64,000 nucleotides of DNA from assembly GCF_009932555.1 (NCBI RefSeq), contig NZ_BLJO01000003.1:620001-684000 (forward strand), given 5' to 3'. Under the pieces are notes generated by a model. That model made no database searches and was not told where the DNA came from. It saw only the letters and a program-made list of their open reading frames with translations. Position 1 is the stretch's first letter, and each line of letters starts with the position of its first letter. Position numbers and translations under genes: made by a program. The DNA comes from Steroidobacter agaridevorans. GTDB lineage: Bacteria > Pseudomonadota > Gammaproteobacteria > Steroidobacterales > Steroidobacteraceae. Shown here one piece after another: positions 9,511 to 19,187 of this stretch.

Positions 9511-9986
9511 GATGCGTTGACGAAGCGAGCGTTTGTCGACTCAGACGCGATGGTCGTCCGGCCGCGCATGACCAAGGCACGACGTGCACGTCGCGGAGTC
9601 AATGAACGCCTGGAGCGTCTCCTCGCTGCGCGAGGCCAACGTCGACCTGTGTTCCCAGCGCGCCCGAAAATTACGATCCCGGAAGTCTTACGGGTGTTTC
9701 GAGAAGAAGTGCTGGCCTGGTTGCCTTTAATGTGACCGTACAGGGCGTCGAGACAGGTCGCGTACTCGCGAGCTATCCAGAGCGATCGAGCAGACGATGA
9801 CGGGGGATACGACATGCAGCGGCGCAATCGCGAACTGCGCTACACAGGCACGTACAGCAGCGTAGCCGCGACTGGCTTGGTCACGCAAAGCGCGGTCTGT
9901 GTTGAAAAATCGCTAATTATCGTCGCCCACAGTTGCTCGTCAGCCCGCCAGTGACAGTCAATCGCGAGGACGAACTGCAGGCGGCG
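9511..9986. other. Intergenic gap with no convincing gene
   Basis: About 475 bases between the DUF1593 and MFS genes. Short open frames exist on both strands, but none has a recognisable domain or ribosome binding site. The promoter for the MFS-GH78-DUF5060 operon should lie here, but I could not identify one confidently. Confidence 0.4.
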
Positions 9987-11279
9987 ATGGAGTTGCCGCT
10001 CGGCTCCGAAGCTGCACACGGCGCCGTTGTCGTGACCCGCCAGCAATGGAAGTGGTCCGCGCTGGCGGGTATGGCTTCATATCTGGACGCCGGCTCCATC
10101 GTCGCGCTCGGCGCGGCGATGGCGTTGTTCCAGCAGCGCTTCGGCCTGACCGACACTGCGGTGGGCGCGTTGGCCGCCATCGGTCCCAACGCCATCGGTT
10201 GCGCGCTGGGCGCTTTTGTTGGCGGCTGGCTTGGCGACAAGCTCGGGCGCAAGCGGATCTATCAATACGACCTGCTCGTCTACGCCGCTGGCATCCTTTG
10301 CATCGCGTTCGCGATCAATCCCGCAATGCTGTTCCTGGGCACGTTCGTAGTCGGTCTCGCGGTAGGTGCGGACGTGCCGACCTCGCTGGCGCTGGTTGGC
10401 GAGCTCGCGCCGGCGAAGGCTCGAGGAAAACTGCTCGGACTGACGCAGGTTGCGTGGTGCCTCGGCCCGGCGATCGTATTGTGGCTGGCGTTGGCGCTCT
10501 CCCGATGGGGATTGCTGGGCATCCGCATCGTTCTGTTGCATCTGTTCGTCGTGGCGATGGTCACGTGGGCGATGCGTCGTGGGCTGAGCGAGTCGGCTCG
10601 CTGGAAGGCGGCCACCGCTACGGCGAGTCAGAGCATTCACGCACTGTTTGCCGGGGCAAACCTGCGTGCGCTGCTGTGGACGCTCACGATCTATCTGTTC
10701 TGGAATCTCGCGGCAGGCACGGCCGGGGCATTCAACTCATATCTCATCTCCAAGCATATCGAAGCGGACGCAGCCAACGTCCAGGCGCTCGCGGTAGGGT
10801 TGCCAAGCATCGCCTTCGTCAGCGCGATGCTGGTCGGGTGGTTCGTGTTCATGCCGTACGCCGATCGCAGTCACGAGACGCGCAAACGGCTGTGGGCGGT
10901 CGGCGCCGTTGCCCAGATCTTCGCCTATGTGCTTCTGATCGTGATGCCATTCAGCATTCCGGTGATCGTGCTGAACATCGCCCTGTTCGCGTCGGGCGGC
11001 GCGCTGGCGGGCGAGGCATTCTACAAGGTGTTCAGTCAGGAGCTGTTTCCGACTCTGCTGCGAGGGACGGCGCAAGGACTCACTTTTGGCACGGCGCGCA
11101 TCGCGGTCGGCATCTGGAGCTTCTTCGTGCCGGCGATCGCCAGTCGAGGTGACATCTCCACGCTGGCCACGCTACTGACGCTGTTTCTGGTGATCAGCGG
11201 TGCGGTCGGCTTCCTCTTCATGCCCAACACCTCCGGCAAACCGCTGGAGCAGATCGAAAGCGAGCGTGCCCGGAGATGA
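9987..11279 (+). CDS. MFS sugar transporter
   Basis: Inner-membrane major facilitator of about 430 residues with twelve predicted membrane segments. Between segments 2 and 3 is GGWLGDKLGRKRIYQYD, the conserved loop motif (D-x-x-G-R-K-R) of the sugar porter family. The start is uncertain: ATG 9987 is used here; a GTG at 9951 would add twelve residues before the first membrane segment, and neither has a good ribosome binding site. The stop overlaps the GH78 start by four bases (ATGA), so the transporter and the rhamnosidase are co-translated. The likely cargo is rhamnose or a rhamnose-containing oligosaccharide, by context. Confidence 0.85.
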   Translation: MELPLGSEAAHGAVVVTRQQWKWSALAGMASYLDAGSIVALGAAMALFQQRFGLTDTAVGALAAIGPNAIGCALGAFVGGWLGDKLGRKRIYQYDLLVYAAGILCIAFAINPAMLFLGTFVVGLAVGADVPTSLALVGELAPAKARGKLLGLTQVAWCLGPAIVLWLALALSRWGLLGIRIVLLHLFVVAMVTWAMRRGLSESARWKAATATASQSIHALFAGANLRALLWTLTIYLFWNLAAGTAGAFNSYLISKHIEADAANVQALAVGLPSIAFVSAMLVGWFVFMPYADRSHETRKRLWAVGAVAQIFAYVLLIVMPFSIPVIVLNIALFASGGALAGEAFYKVFSQELFPTLLRGTAQGLTFGTARIAVGIWSFFVPAIASRGDISTLATLLTLFLVISGAVGFLFMPNTSGKPLEQIESERARR

Positions 11280-14035
11280 TCGCGGCGCCCGGCGGCAGTC
11301 GATTGAGCATAGTCAATCTGCGTTGCGAGTATCTGGTCGATCCGCTCGGCATCGACGAACGGGCGCCACGCCTGAGCTGGATCCTCGAATCCGAGCGGCG
11401 GGGCGCAAGACAGATGGCGTACCGCATTCGCGTTGCCAGTACGGCGGAGAAGCTTGCGGCAGGCGAGGCTGATCGGTGGGACAGTGGGCGCGTCGAAAGC
11501 GGCCAGACTGCGCACGTCGTGTATGCGGGCAGTCCGCTATCTTCACGTGACGCTTGCCATTGGGACGTTGAAGTCTGGGATGAAAATGACTGCGCGGCGC
11601 GATCCGCCTGGGCGGCCTGGACGATGGGATTGCTGGAAGCATCGGCATGGACGGCGCATTGGATCTGCGCGCCGACGGAAATCATCGGTCGTGACGCGCA
11701 GGCCACTGCACCAACGCTGATCGATTCCGGCACCCCGGCGATGTTCCGCAGGGAGTTCGATGTGCCCGGCCCGATCTCGCGCGCGACGCTTTACGTCAGT
11801 GCTCGTGGTGTGTTCGAGCTGCGCGCCAACGGTCGTCGCGTCGGCGACGATATCTTCGCGCCGGAATGGACCGACTACGACATGCGCATTCACTACCGAA
11901 CATATGATGTCACCGCGCTGTTGGCGGAGGGGCGGAACGCGCTGGGCGCAACGCTCGGCGATGGTTGGTGGAGCGGTTACGTCGGATGGCAGGAGACGCG
12001 CGCCCGCTACGGATCGCTCGAAAACAGCCTGCTCGTGCAGCTGGAGATCGAGCTCACCGATGGCCGGCGCATCCTCATCGGCACCGATCGCTCGTGGACC
12101 TGCAACACCGGCCCGATCCTCAGCTCCGATTTCATGATGGGAGAATTCTACGACGCGCGCCGCGAACGCAGGGGATGGGATCAGCCGAGCTTTGCCCAGC
12201 AGGGTTGGCTCGCGGCTCGGGAAGTGGCCGCGCCTGCCGCAGTGCTGGTTGCACAGCGATCCGAACCGGTGCGTGTCGTCGAGCAACTCGCGCCGGTCGC
12301 CATGCACCAGATCGCGCTCGGAACATACATCTACGACCTCGGGCAGAACATCGCGGGCTGGGTTCGACTGAGAGTGCGCTCGCCCGCGGGCACACGTATC
12401 ACGATCCGACACGGCGAACGACTCAATCCGGACCGCACGCTCTACACCGACAATCTGCGCAGAGCCAAAGCCACTGACGTGTATGTCTGCAAGGGCGGCG
12501 GTGAAGAAACATTCCAACCGCATTTCACGTTCCACGGTTTTCAATACGTCGAGCTGTCCGGGCTCGCCGGTGTGCCGGATGAGCGAGCAGTGACAGGCTG
12601 CGTAGTGCGGTCCGCAACGCCGGAGGCAGGCGACTTCCTGTGCTCACATCCCGCGATCAATCGTCTGTGGCTGAATGGCCTGTGGTCGCAGAAGGATAAC
12701 TTCCTTTCCGTCCCTACCGATTGTCCTCAGCGCGACGAGCGGCTCGGGTGGATGGGCGATGCCCAGGTTTTCCTGCGGACCGCCAGCTACAACATGGATG
12801 TCGCTGCGTTCTTCACGAAGTGGATGATCGACGTAGCAGACGCGCAGACACCGGAAGGCATCTTTCCAGACACCGCGCCCCGCTTGCGCGAGGGCGAGAA
12901 TTTCGTTGGCCTGGACAATCTCGCCGGGTCGGCCGGCTGGGCCGATGCAGGTGTCATCGTGCCTTACATGATCTGGCGCATCTACGGTGACCGCCGGATC
13001 CTGGAGCGTCACTACGCGGCCATGGTCAAGTGGGTGGACTGGATCGCCTCGCGCAACCCGGATGGAATGCGCGTGCATGACTTGGGCAACAACTACGGCG
13101 ACTGGCTGTGCATTCCGAGCGACACCTCGTTCGGCACGCATTCACCGATGAAATACCTGCTCGCGACTGCGTACTGGGCCGACGATTGCGCCAAGCTGGC
13201 GCGCATCGCTCATGAACTCGGCCGAGAGTCGGACGCGCGGCGCTTCCGGAACATGTTCGAGCATGTGCGCGCGGCTTTCCAGAGGGAGTGGGTCGAGCCG
13301 AACGGGCGCGTCACGCCCAACACTCAAACGGGCTATCTGCTGGCGTTGGCTTTCGATCTGCTGCCAGTCGAGCTTCGCGGCGCGGCCGTCGATCACCTGG
13401 TGGAAAACATCCGCGCGCTGGACTGGCACTTGAGCACGGGCTTCATCGGCATCAGTCACCTGAATCCCGAGCTCACGTCGGCAGGCCGCGCGGACGTCGC
13501 GTATCGCCTGCTTGCCCGCGAGGACTATCCGTCGTGGCTGTACCCTGTGAAGCACGGCGCGACGACGATCTGGGAACGCTGGAACGGCTGGACGCACGAG
13601 GAACGTTATTTCAACCCGCACATGAATTCCTTCAATCACTATTCGCTCGGCTCCGTGGGCGAATGGCTGTTCCGGCACGTTGCCGGGATCGAGCTCGATC
13701 CCGAAGTGCCCGGCTTCCAGAGGTTCGTGCTGCGGCCGTTTCTCGGCGGCGGCCTGAGTTTCGCCCGGGCCCGCTTCCGCAGCATGCACGGCGAAATTGT
13801 AAGCGCCTGGCGGCGAGTCGGTGACGAAGTGACCTGGATCGTGCGCGTTCCAGCCAACACGACTGCGACGATATTCATTCCCAGCGCGCCGGGCTCGGCC
13901 GTTACCGAAGCGAATCAGCCCCTGGAGCAGACGGCAGGGCTGCAAGTGCTCGCTCGCGAGGGCGATTTCCTGGTCTGCGAAGCGCAGTCTGGTCGTTATG
14001 AGTTCGGCTCGGTATCGAGAGGTGTCTATGCATAA
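11276..14035 (+). CDS. Alpha-L-rhamnosidase, GH78
   Basis: Glycoside hydrolase of 919 residues that releases terminal alpha-L-rhamnose with inversion. Domains in family order: an N-terminal beta-sandwich (LRCEYLVDPLGID, PRLSWIL), a rhamnose-binding lectin-like part (DGWWSGYVGW), an (alpha/alpha)6 catalytic barrel from about residue 440, and a C-terminal beta-sandwich. The catalytic acid region DCPQRDERLGWMGDAQ is present (Glu near 488), and the base is Glu near 767 in TTIWERWNG. No signal peptide is seen, which suggests cytoplasmic action on sugars brought in by the MFS protein encoded just upstream. Operon with the flanking genes, overlapping both. Confidence 0.95.
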   Translation: MIAAPGGSRLSIVNLRCEYLVDPLGIDERAPRLSWILESERRGARQMAYRIRVASTAEKLAAGEADRWDSGRVESGQTAHVVYAGSPLSSRDACHWDVEVWDENDCAARSAWAAWTMGLLEASAWTAHWICAPTEIIGRDAQATAPTLIDSGTPAMFRREFDVPGPISRATLYVSARGVFELRANGRRVGDDIFAPEWTDYDMRIHYRTYDVTALLAEGRNALGATLGDGWWSGYVGWQETRARYGSLENSLLVQLEIELTDGRRILIGTDRSWTCNTGPILSSDFMMGEFYDARRERRGWDQPSFAQQGWLAAREVAAPAAVLVAQRSEPVRVVEQLAPVAMHQIALGTYIYDLGQNIAGWVRLRVRSPAGTRITIRHGERLNPDRTLYTDNLRRAKATDVYVCKGGGEETFQPHFTFHGFQYVELSGLAGVPDERAVTGCVVRSATPEAGDFLCSHPAINRLWLNGLWSQKDNFLSVPTDCPQRDERLGWMGDAQVFLRTASYNMDVAAFFTKWMIDVADAQTPEGIFPDTAPRLREGENFVGLDNLAGSAGWADAGVIVPYMIWRIYGDRRILERHYAAMVKWVDWIASRNPDGMRVHDLGNNYGDWLCIPSDTSFGTHSPMKYLLATAYWADDCAKLARIAHELGRESDARRFRNMFEHVRAAFQREWVEPNGRVTPNTQTGYLLALAFDLLPVELRGAAVDHLVENIRALDWHLSTGFIGISHLNPELTSAGRADVAYRLLAREDYPSWLYPVKHGATTIWERWNGWTHEERYFNPHMNSFNHYSLGSVGEWLFRHVAGIELDPEVPGFQRFVLRPFLGGGLSFARARFRSMHGEIVSAWRRVGDEVTWIVRVPANTTATIFIPSAPGSAVTEANQPLEQTAGLQVLAREGDFLVCEAQSGRYEFGSVSRGVYA

Positions 14036-15671
14036 ACAGCTGCATGCCGCAGTGCTGGTCGTTTGTTTGTTTGTCACGAGTCTGCTGCGCGCCGCGGAAC
14101 CGGCCACCGTCGAGCAGTGGGGTCTCCACGAAATCACGTTGCAGGGGCCGCGCGACGGCAACCCCTTCGTCGATGTAAGACTCGCCGCGATATTCGATAA
14201 CGGAAGCAGACGCGTGGAGGTGGATGGTTTCTACGACGGCGATGGAATCTACCGCATCCGCTTCATGCCCGACGAGCAGGGGCGGTGGCGGTATGAAACG
14301 AAGGCGAACCGCTGGGAGCTGACCAACAAGACCGGTGAGCTCAACGTCACCGCGCCGAGCAAGGGCAACCATGGGCCGGTCCGGGTGCGCAACACCTATC
14401 ATTTTGCGTATGCCGACGGCACGCCCTACAAGCAGATCGGCACGACCATCTACAACTGGCTCGACACGCCCGATGAAGTGCAGGAGCGGACGCTGCAAAC
14501 CCTCGCGGGCTCGCCGTTCAACAAGGCGCGCATGCTCATCACCCAGCAGCCCAATCCCTTCATGGCCAAGCACCCACCGTCACGCTGGCCGTTCGCGGGG
14601 CGGCCACCGCGAGACTGGGATTTCACTCGCTTCAATCCGGAGTTCTTTCGTCACTACGAGAAACGCATCGGCCAGCTGCGCGATCTGGGCATCGAGGCGG
14701 ACCTGATCCTGTTCAATCCCTATGGCAGATGGGGCTTCGAGACGATGTCGGCCGAGAACGACGATCGTTATGTGCGCTATGTGGTCGCGCGGTTCGCCGC
14801 GTTCCGCAACGTGTGGTGGTCGCTTGCCAACGAGTACGACTTCCTGCGCACCAAGACCGAGGCGGATTGGAATCGTCTCGGCCGGCTCGTACAGCAGGCC
14901 GATCCATACGATCATCTACGTTCCATCCACAATGGCAAGGAGATGTTCGACCACGGCAAGCCATGGATCTCTCACGCCAGCATTCAGAACGGCGTGGCAG
15001 TGCAATCTGCCGCGAGCGCGGAGATCTATCGCGATGTCTGGCGCAAGCCTGTGGTCTACGATGAGGTGAGATACGAAGGCGATGCGTCATATCGCTGGGC
15101 CGACTTGAGCGGTCAGGAGATGGTGCATCGATTCTGGTGCGGCACTGTCGGTGGCACCTATGTCGGCCATGGCGACTACTTTCATTCGTTGGGCAATGAC
15201 ACATGGACTTCTTTCGGCGGCAGTCTGCGAGGTCAGAGCGCGCCGCGTCTCGCGTTCCTTCGCAAGATACTGGAGCAGGGACCGGCAGAGGGGCTCGATC
15301 CCATCGATCTATGGAACGATCCGGACACCGTGGGTCAGGCCGGGCGGTACTATCTCACTTATTTCGGACACTCGGCGCCGACGGGCTGGACGTTTCAACT
15401 CTACAAGCGTGGCGTGGTCGATGGCATGCGCTTCAAGGTCGACGTGATCGATACCTGGAACATGACCATCACGCCGGTGGAGGGCGAGTTCGTTACCCGG
15501 CAGAAGGACGGCTACCACTTCGCGGATGCAGAGGGCCGCGTCGTGAGCCTGCCTGGAAGGCCCGGCATGGCGATTCGCGCCAGCTACTTGGGCGGAGCCA
15601 AAGCAAGCGTCGACGCGAACGCATTCATCGATCCCAACGCGCCTCCGGAGAAGAAGAAATCATTGCGATGA
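14028..15671 (+). CDS. DUF5060/DUF4038 glycosidase-like secreted protein
   Basis: Protein of 547 residues with a signal peptide (MHKQLHAAVLVVCLFVTSLL, then RAAE). The N-terminal part (about 20-110, EQWGLHEITLQGP) is the DUF5060 beta-sandwich. The middle part (PYKQIGTTIYNWLD and VWWSLANEYDF near residue 270) is a TIM-barrel like DUF4038, a clan that includes glycosidases; the Glu of ANEYDF and Glu in YDEVRYEG are plausible catalytic acids. The C-terminus resembles DUF5605. ATG 14028 follows GAGAGG by about 6 bases and overlaps the GH78 stop by 8 bases. Substrate unknown; coupling to a rhamnosidase suggests pectin side chains. Confidence 0.82.
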   Translation: MHKQLHAAVLVVCLFVTSLLRAAEPATVEQWGLHEITLQGPRDGNPFVDVRLAAIFDNGSRRVEVDGFYDGDGIYRIRFMPDEQGRWRYETKANRWELTNKTGELNVTAPSKGNHGPVRVRNTYHFAYADGTPYKQIGTTIYNWLDTPDEVQERTLQTLAGSPFNKARMLITQQPNPFMAKHPPSRWPFAGRPPRDWDFTRFNPEFFRHYEKRIGQLRDLGIEADLILFNPYGRWGFETMSAENDDRYVRYVVARFAAFRNVWWSLANEYDFLRTKTEADWNRLGRLVQQADPYDHLRSIHNGKEMFDHGKPWISHASIQNGVAVQSAASAEIYRDVWRKPVVYDEVRYEGDASYRWADLSGQEMVHRFWCGTVGGTYVGHGDYFHSLGNDTWTSFGGSLRGQSAPRLAFLRKILEQGPAEGLDPIDLWNDPDTVGQAGRYYLTYFGHSAPTGWTFQLYKRGVVDGMRFKVDVIDTWNMTITPVEGEFVTRQKDGYHFADAEGRVVSLPGRPGMAIRASYLGGAKASVDANAFIDPNAPPEKKKSLR

Positions 15672-16034
15672 CGTCCGCGGGTCGGGTGAGCCTGGCGCTC
15701 GAGTGGCGAGCGCAGTTCAACGAACGGGCGGGCTCTCCTGGTGCAGTGAAAGCGGGCTGACAAGCACTGGAGGCAAACATGCTTTGACGGTTCGGAAGTC
15801 GGGCTGTCAGCTGGTCGGATCAGGTGGCTTGGTCGCAATGATGCCCTTCCTCCTGTCGGCGTCGCCGGGCCGACAGCTGCAATCCTCGGCGGCGCAGTAG
15901 GTAACAAGGTCGGACCTTCGCATACTCAGCGCGGAGGACGTCTGCTAGTCGCGTCGACGATAGTTGGGCGACATCCCAGAATCGCAGGTTGTATCGGCTA
16001 TATCGCTGATTCAGGAGCATCGAGACTCGCGCGA
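15672..16034. other. Intergenic region between convergent genes
   Basis: About 360 bases with no gene I can support. It contains one perfect 8-bp hairpin at 15853-15876 (CTGTCGGC with GCCGACAG around an 8-base loop), roughly 180 bases after the DUF5060 stop. It has no T-run. No repeats or promoters were recognised. Confidence 0.4.
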
Positions 16035-17615
16035 TCAGTTGCCTACCGGCAGGCCGATATTGAATCCCTGCTTCGCAAGTTGTGTGCGGACGTGCTCGAA
16101 ACGTTGATAGCGCGTGAGCGTGATCGGGCCCGTATAGCTCTCGCTCTGCAACTTACGCGGCGGATATTTCGCGTAGGTCTTCATCAATTCCTGGATGGCG
16201 CCATTGATCGACACGAGCGTCCAGGTGTGCTCCGTATAGTTGTTCATGAAAATGTCATAGCGCTCCTGCGGATCCTGCCAGAGGTCGAACACCTGAGGTA
16301 CGGTAGCGACGTAGGCGTTTGCGCCTTTCCAGCCCAGATTGCTGTCGACGGCCAGGCCGCCCGTTCTCGCGCCATCATCGCCGCGCAGGTTGAAGACTGC
16401 CTTGTAGTTACCGACGCGCGCTGCGCCTGGAGACAGTTCGTCTTCCGTGAAGTAGAACCAGCTCTTGCGCTCGCTTTTGCCGGTGCCGAACAACACCGGT
16501 GACATGTCGTAGCTGTCGAAGATGATTGGCTCTCCTTCGCGATCCATTTTCGGCAGGTCTACACCGGCCAGCGCTGCGAACGTCGCCATGTAGTCCAAGC
16601 CACCGACGATGTCCGAATTTCGCGATCCTGCCTTGATTCCCGGTCCCCACGCGATGGACGGGACGCGATTGCCGCCTTCGCGCACCGTACCTTTGGTTCC
16701 GCGGAAAGGCGTGAATCCGGCATCCGGATAGACATCCTGCCAAGCACCGTTATCGGTGGTCCAGAACACATAAGTGTTGCCCTCGAGTCCCAGCGCACGG
16801 ATCTTGTCCATGATGCGGCCGATTCGTGTGTCGTTCTCCACGACCGAATCGGCAAACTTCGATTTCGACAGCGACTTGCCCTTGAACTCGGGCGCCGGCA
16901 TGTTCGGCTGATGGACCTTCATGAACATCACGCTCATGAAGAACGGTTCGGTGGACTTGGCGTTGCGATCGAGGTATTCGAGCGCGGCCTTCTCCACATA
17001 TTCGTCGAAGAACGGAATGCCGACGACACCTTTGTTCGGGGTGTTGACGTACTGACCGTTGACCTTGAACTCTTCCTTCGCTTGCTGGCCCGCGTTTCCC
17101 GAGAGCGCCCCTTTCGTTACCTTCTCGAACATCTTGCGCAGTTCCGGATCCATATCGGGGAACCATTCCGGATCGGCGTAGGTGTAAGCGTTGAGGTGGT
17201 ACAGGCCCGCGTACCTCATTTCGTCATAACCATGTGCGTTGGGCAGCGCGTAGTCCGACTCGCCCAGATGCCACTTGCCGGTGAAGAATGTTTTATATCC
17301 CGCAGTCTTGAGAACAGAAGCGAGCGTCCACTCGGCGGCTGGCAAGCCTCCGCCCTGTCCTTGAAACGCGACCGTCGTCATGCCACTGCGGTTCGGGATG
17401 CGGCCTGTCAGCACGGCCGCGCGACCCGGGGTGCAGCTTGGTTGCGCGTAGAAGGACATGAATTGCATACCCTCGGCAGCCATGCGATCGATATTCGGGG
17501 TCGGCATGCCGCGATTTTCGCCGCCGCCATAGACTCCAGCGTCTCCGTAGCCGAAGTCATCCGAGAGGATGAGAACGATGTTGGGTTTACGCTTCTGCTT
17601 GCTGGAAGTTGCCAT
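16035..17615 (-). CDS. Sulfatase (arylsulfatase family, S1)
   Basis: Alkaline-phosphatase-superfamily sulfatase of 526 residues that hydrolyses sulfate esters. Metal-binding Asp19-Asp20 lie in LILSDDFGYGD. The formylglycine motif is C-T-P-G-R (Cys61 in PSCTPGRAAVLTG), where the textbook C-x-P-S/A-R has Ser or Ala at the fourth position; the Gly variant occurs in the family. GKWHLGE, FMKVHQPN and TTDNGAW are further family blocks. No signal peptide is seen. A formylglycine-generating enzyme is needed in trans and is not in this window. ATG 17615 follows GAGGAG at about 8 bases. Its place at the end of the sugar locus suggests sulfated polysaccharide or sulfate-ester scavenging. Confidence 0.93.
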   Translation of the reverse strand: MATSSKQKRKPNIVLILSDDFGYGDAGVYGGGENRGMPTPNIDRMAAEGMQFMSFYAQPSCTPGRAAVLTGRIPNRSGMTTVAFQGQGGGLPAAEWTLASVLKTAGYKTFFTGKWHLGESDYALPNAHGYDEMRYAGLYHLNAYTYADPEWFPDMDPELRKMFEKVTKGALSGNAGQQAKEEFKVNGQYVNTPNKGVVGIPFFDEYVEKAALEYLDRNAKSTEPFFMSVMFMKVHQPNMPAPEFKGKSLSKSKFADSVVENDTRIGRIMDKIRALGLEGNTYVFWTTDNGAWQDVYPDAGFTPFRGTKGTVREGGNRVPSIAWGPGIKAGSRNSDIVGGLDYMATFAALAGVDLPKMDREGEPIIFDSYDMSPVLFGTGKSERKSWFYFTEDELSPGAARVGNYKAVFNLRGDDGARTGGLAVDSNLGWKGANAYVATVPQVFDLWQDPQERYDIFMNNYTEHTWTLVSINGAIQELMKTYAKYPPRKLQSESYTGPITLTRYQRFEHVRTQLAKQGFNIGLPVGN

Positions 17616-17898
17616 GAGCCTGGACTCCTCGAACGGTCATCGATAGGTGCGCTGAGTCAAATGGTAGGCGCGAGCGCTACGAGAATGACATGAGACTCAG
17701 GGCGTACCATTACAGCCCGTCATACCTAGGTTTGAGATGGCTGCTATGGGCATGAAGTGGTCGACCTTCTCGAGGCTCGCGGGAATGCGATGCCGAACGC
17801 GAACAGCGCTGTCGCATTTGACCCGGCGATTCAGTCCCTGACATCGAAGCCCGGTTCTTCCAGTCACTACCGCATGAATGGTTTGCGGTACTCGCGGA

Positions 17899-18585
17899 AT
17901 GACCTTGCGTAGAGCTTACGTACGAGGCACGATCCCGATTGTGAGTGTTGCGCCTACCAATCGAGCCACTGCGGGCAGAACGCCGACGCTCGGTGAGTTG
18001 CTGTACGCTGATCCAACGATCGCTCTTGTTTCTGAGAAGGAATGGCTGGCCCTCGTTCGTGCCATCTCGGCCGGGGACCAAGCCGCCTTGCGCACGCTCT
18101 CCGATAAAACGTTTCCTGTCGTATTCACTTACTTGATGCGGCTCACGGGCAATCGTCACCTGACGGATACGCTGATTCTCGACGTCTTTCAGATGGTGTG
18201 GTGCGAAGCGCCGGTGTTCGAGACGACGGAGGGACCGGTGCTTGGGTGGATCATGCGGCAAGCCCGGAACCTCGCGCTCACCCATGCAGGCAGTGATAGT
18301 TCAGCTCATGGCGATTCCGGTCAAGTCGCCACGGAAATGTCGGCCGACCCTGTTCCCAGTGGCGACAGCGACTTCAGTGCTCGAGCCAGCGCTCCACTCC
18401 AGAGAGCACTCGAGGCGCTGACGGTGGAGGAACGCCAGGCGATCGAGGCCACATTGCTCAATGGCTTGTCGTACTCGGAGTTCGCCACGCAGTGTGGGCA
18501 GCCCATCGGAACAATCAAGGGTCGGATCCGTTCAGGATGGGCGACGCTGCAATACGCTTTGCGCGCACGAGGTGAGGAAACATGA
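17899..18585 (+). CDS. ECF-type sigma factor
   Basis: Sigma-70 family, extracytoplasmic-function class. The sigma2-like part (about residues 45-115) reads LRTLSDKTFPVVFTYLMRL and LTDTLILDVFQMVWCEAP. The sigma4-like part (about 165-225) contains ALTVEERQAIEATLLNGLSYSEFATQ followed by IKGRIRSGWATLQYALR. The next gene, in a four-base ATGA overlap, encodes a ChrR-like anti-sigma factor, so this is an ECF/anti-sigma pair that responds to stress, probably oxidative or singlet-oxygen type as in RpoE-ChrR. The start is uncertain among ATG 17899, GTG 17941 and a further upstream codon. It is divergent from the sulfatase. Confidence 0.88.
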   Translation: MTLRRAYVRGTIPIVSVAPTNRATAGRTPTLGELLYADPTIALVSEKEWLALVRAISAGDQAALRTLSDKTFPVVFTYLMRLTGNRHLTDTLILDVFQMVWCEAPVFETTEGPVLGWIMRQARNLALTHAGSDSSAHGDSGQVATEMSADPVPSGDSDFSARASAPLQRALEALTVEERQAIEATLLNGLSYSEFATQCGQPIGTIKGRIRSGWATLQYALRARGEET

Positions 18586-19187
18586 GCTCGCGATCGGAAC
18601 GCACTCGATGCGGGCGGCGAGACCTGGTTGCCTCCTATGCGCTGGCTCTTCTGGACAGCAATGAAGCCGAGTTGATGGCTGCGCATCTGACCGTTTGCCC
18701 GGAGTGCCAGCAGGAGTACCACGCGGTAGGTGGGCTCACCGATGCGTTGAGCGCTCGGCGCGTGCAGGAGCTACCGCTTCCAACTCCGCTGTGGGAGCGC
18801 TTGCTGGAACGTATTGCCCATGTTCCGCAAAGGAAGATGCCATCGTCAGCCGCGTCCGCAGTGACCTCATCTGTCGCACAGGGTTGGCAAGAACCTCTAT
18901 GGAACGAGGTTGCTCCTGGCATTACCTGCAAACTATTGTCGATGGATGCCGAAAAGGATCGTGTGAGTATGCTTGTACGGCTCGCCCCAGGCATCTCTTA
19001 TCCCCCGCACAGTCACGCAGGCCTGGAAGAGTTGTACCTGCTGGAGGGGGAGCTGTGGATCGAGGATCGTAAACTTCAGCCAGGGGACTACAACAGGGCC
19101 GAGGTCGGCACTTCAGATCAGCGTGTCTGGAGCGAGTCGGGATGCATGTGCCTACTGATTACTTCGCCGCTGGACGAGCTCCGCTGA
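18582..19187 (+). CDS. ChrR-like cupin anti-sigma factor
   Basis: Cytoplasmic zinc-binding anti-sigma factor of 201 residues. The N-terminal ZAS domain shows H35-x3-C39-x2-C42 in AAHLTVCPECQQEY, which with an upstream residue would bind zinc and hold the sigma factor. The C-terminal half is a cupin (about 100-195) with PPHSHAGLEELYLLEGEL and GDYNRAEVG; its His-x-His and Glu are typical metal ligands of ChrR cupins, the likely sensing module. The gene overlaps the sigma gene, as is normal for these pairs. No target operon with a matching promoter was identified here. Confidence 0.9.
   Translation: MSSRSERTRCGRRDLVASYALALLDSNEAELMAAHLTVCPECQQEYHAVGGLTDALSARRVQELPLPTPLWERLLERIAHVPQRKMPSSAASAVTSSVAQGWQEPLWNEVAPGITCKLLSMDAEKDRVSMLVRLAPGISYPPHSHAGLEELYLLEGELWIEDRKLQPGDYNRAEVGTSDQRVWSESGCMCLLITSPLDELR

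Noticed and set aside
9507-9827. Short open frames on both strands between the DUF1593 and MFS genes that could be a transposase remnant
   Set aside because: No transposase motif, terminal repeat or ribosome binding site; the composition is explained by high GC content.
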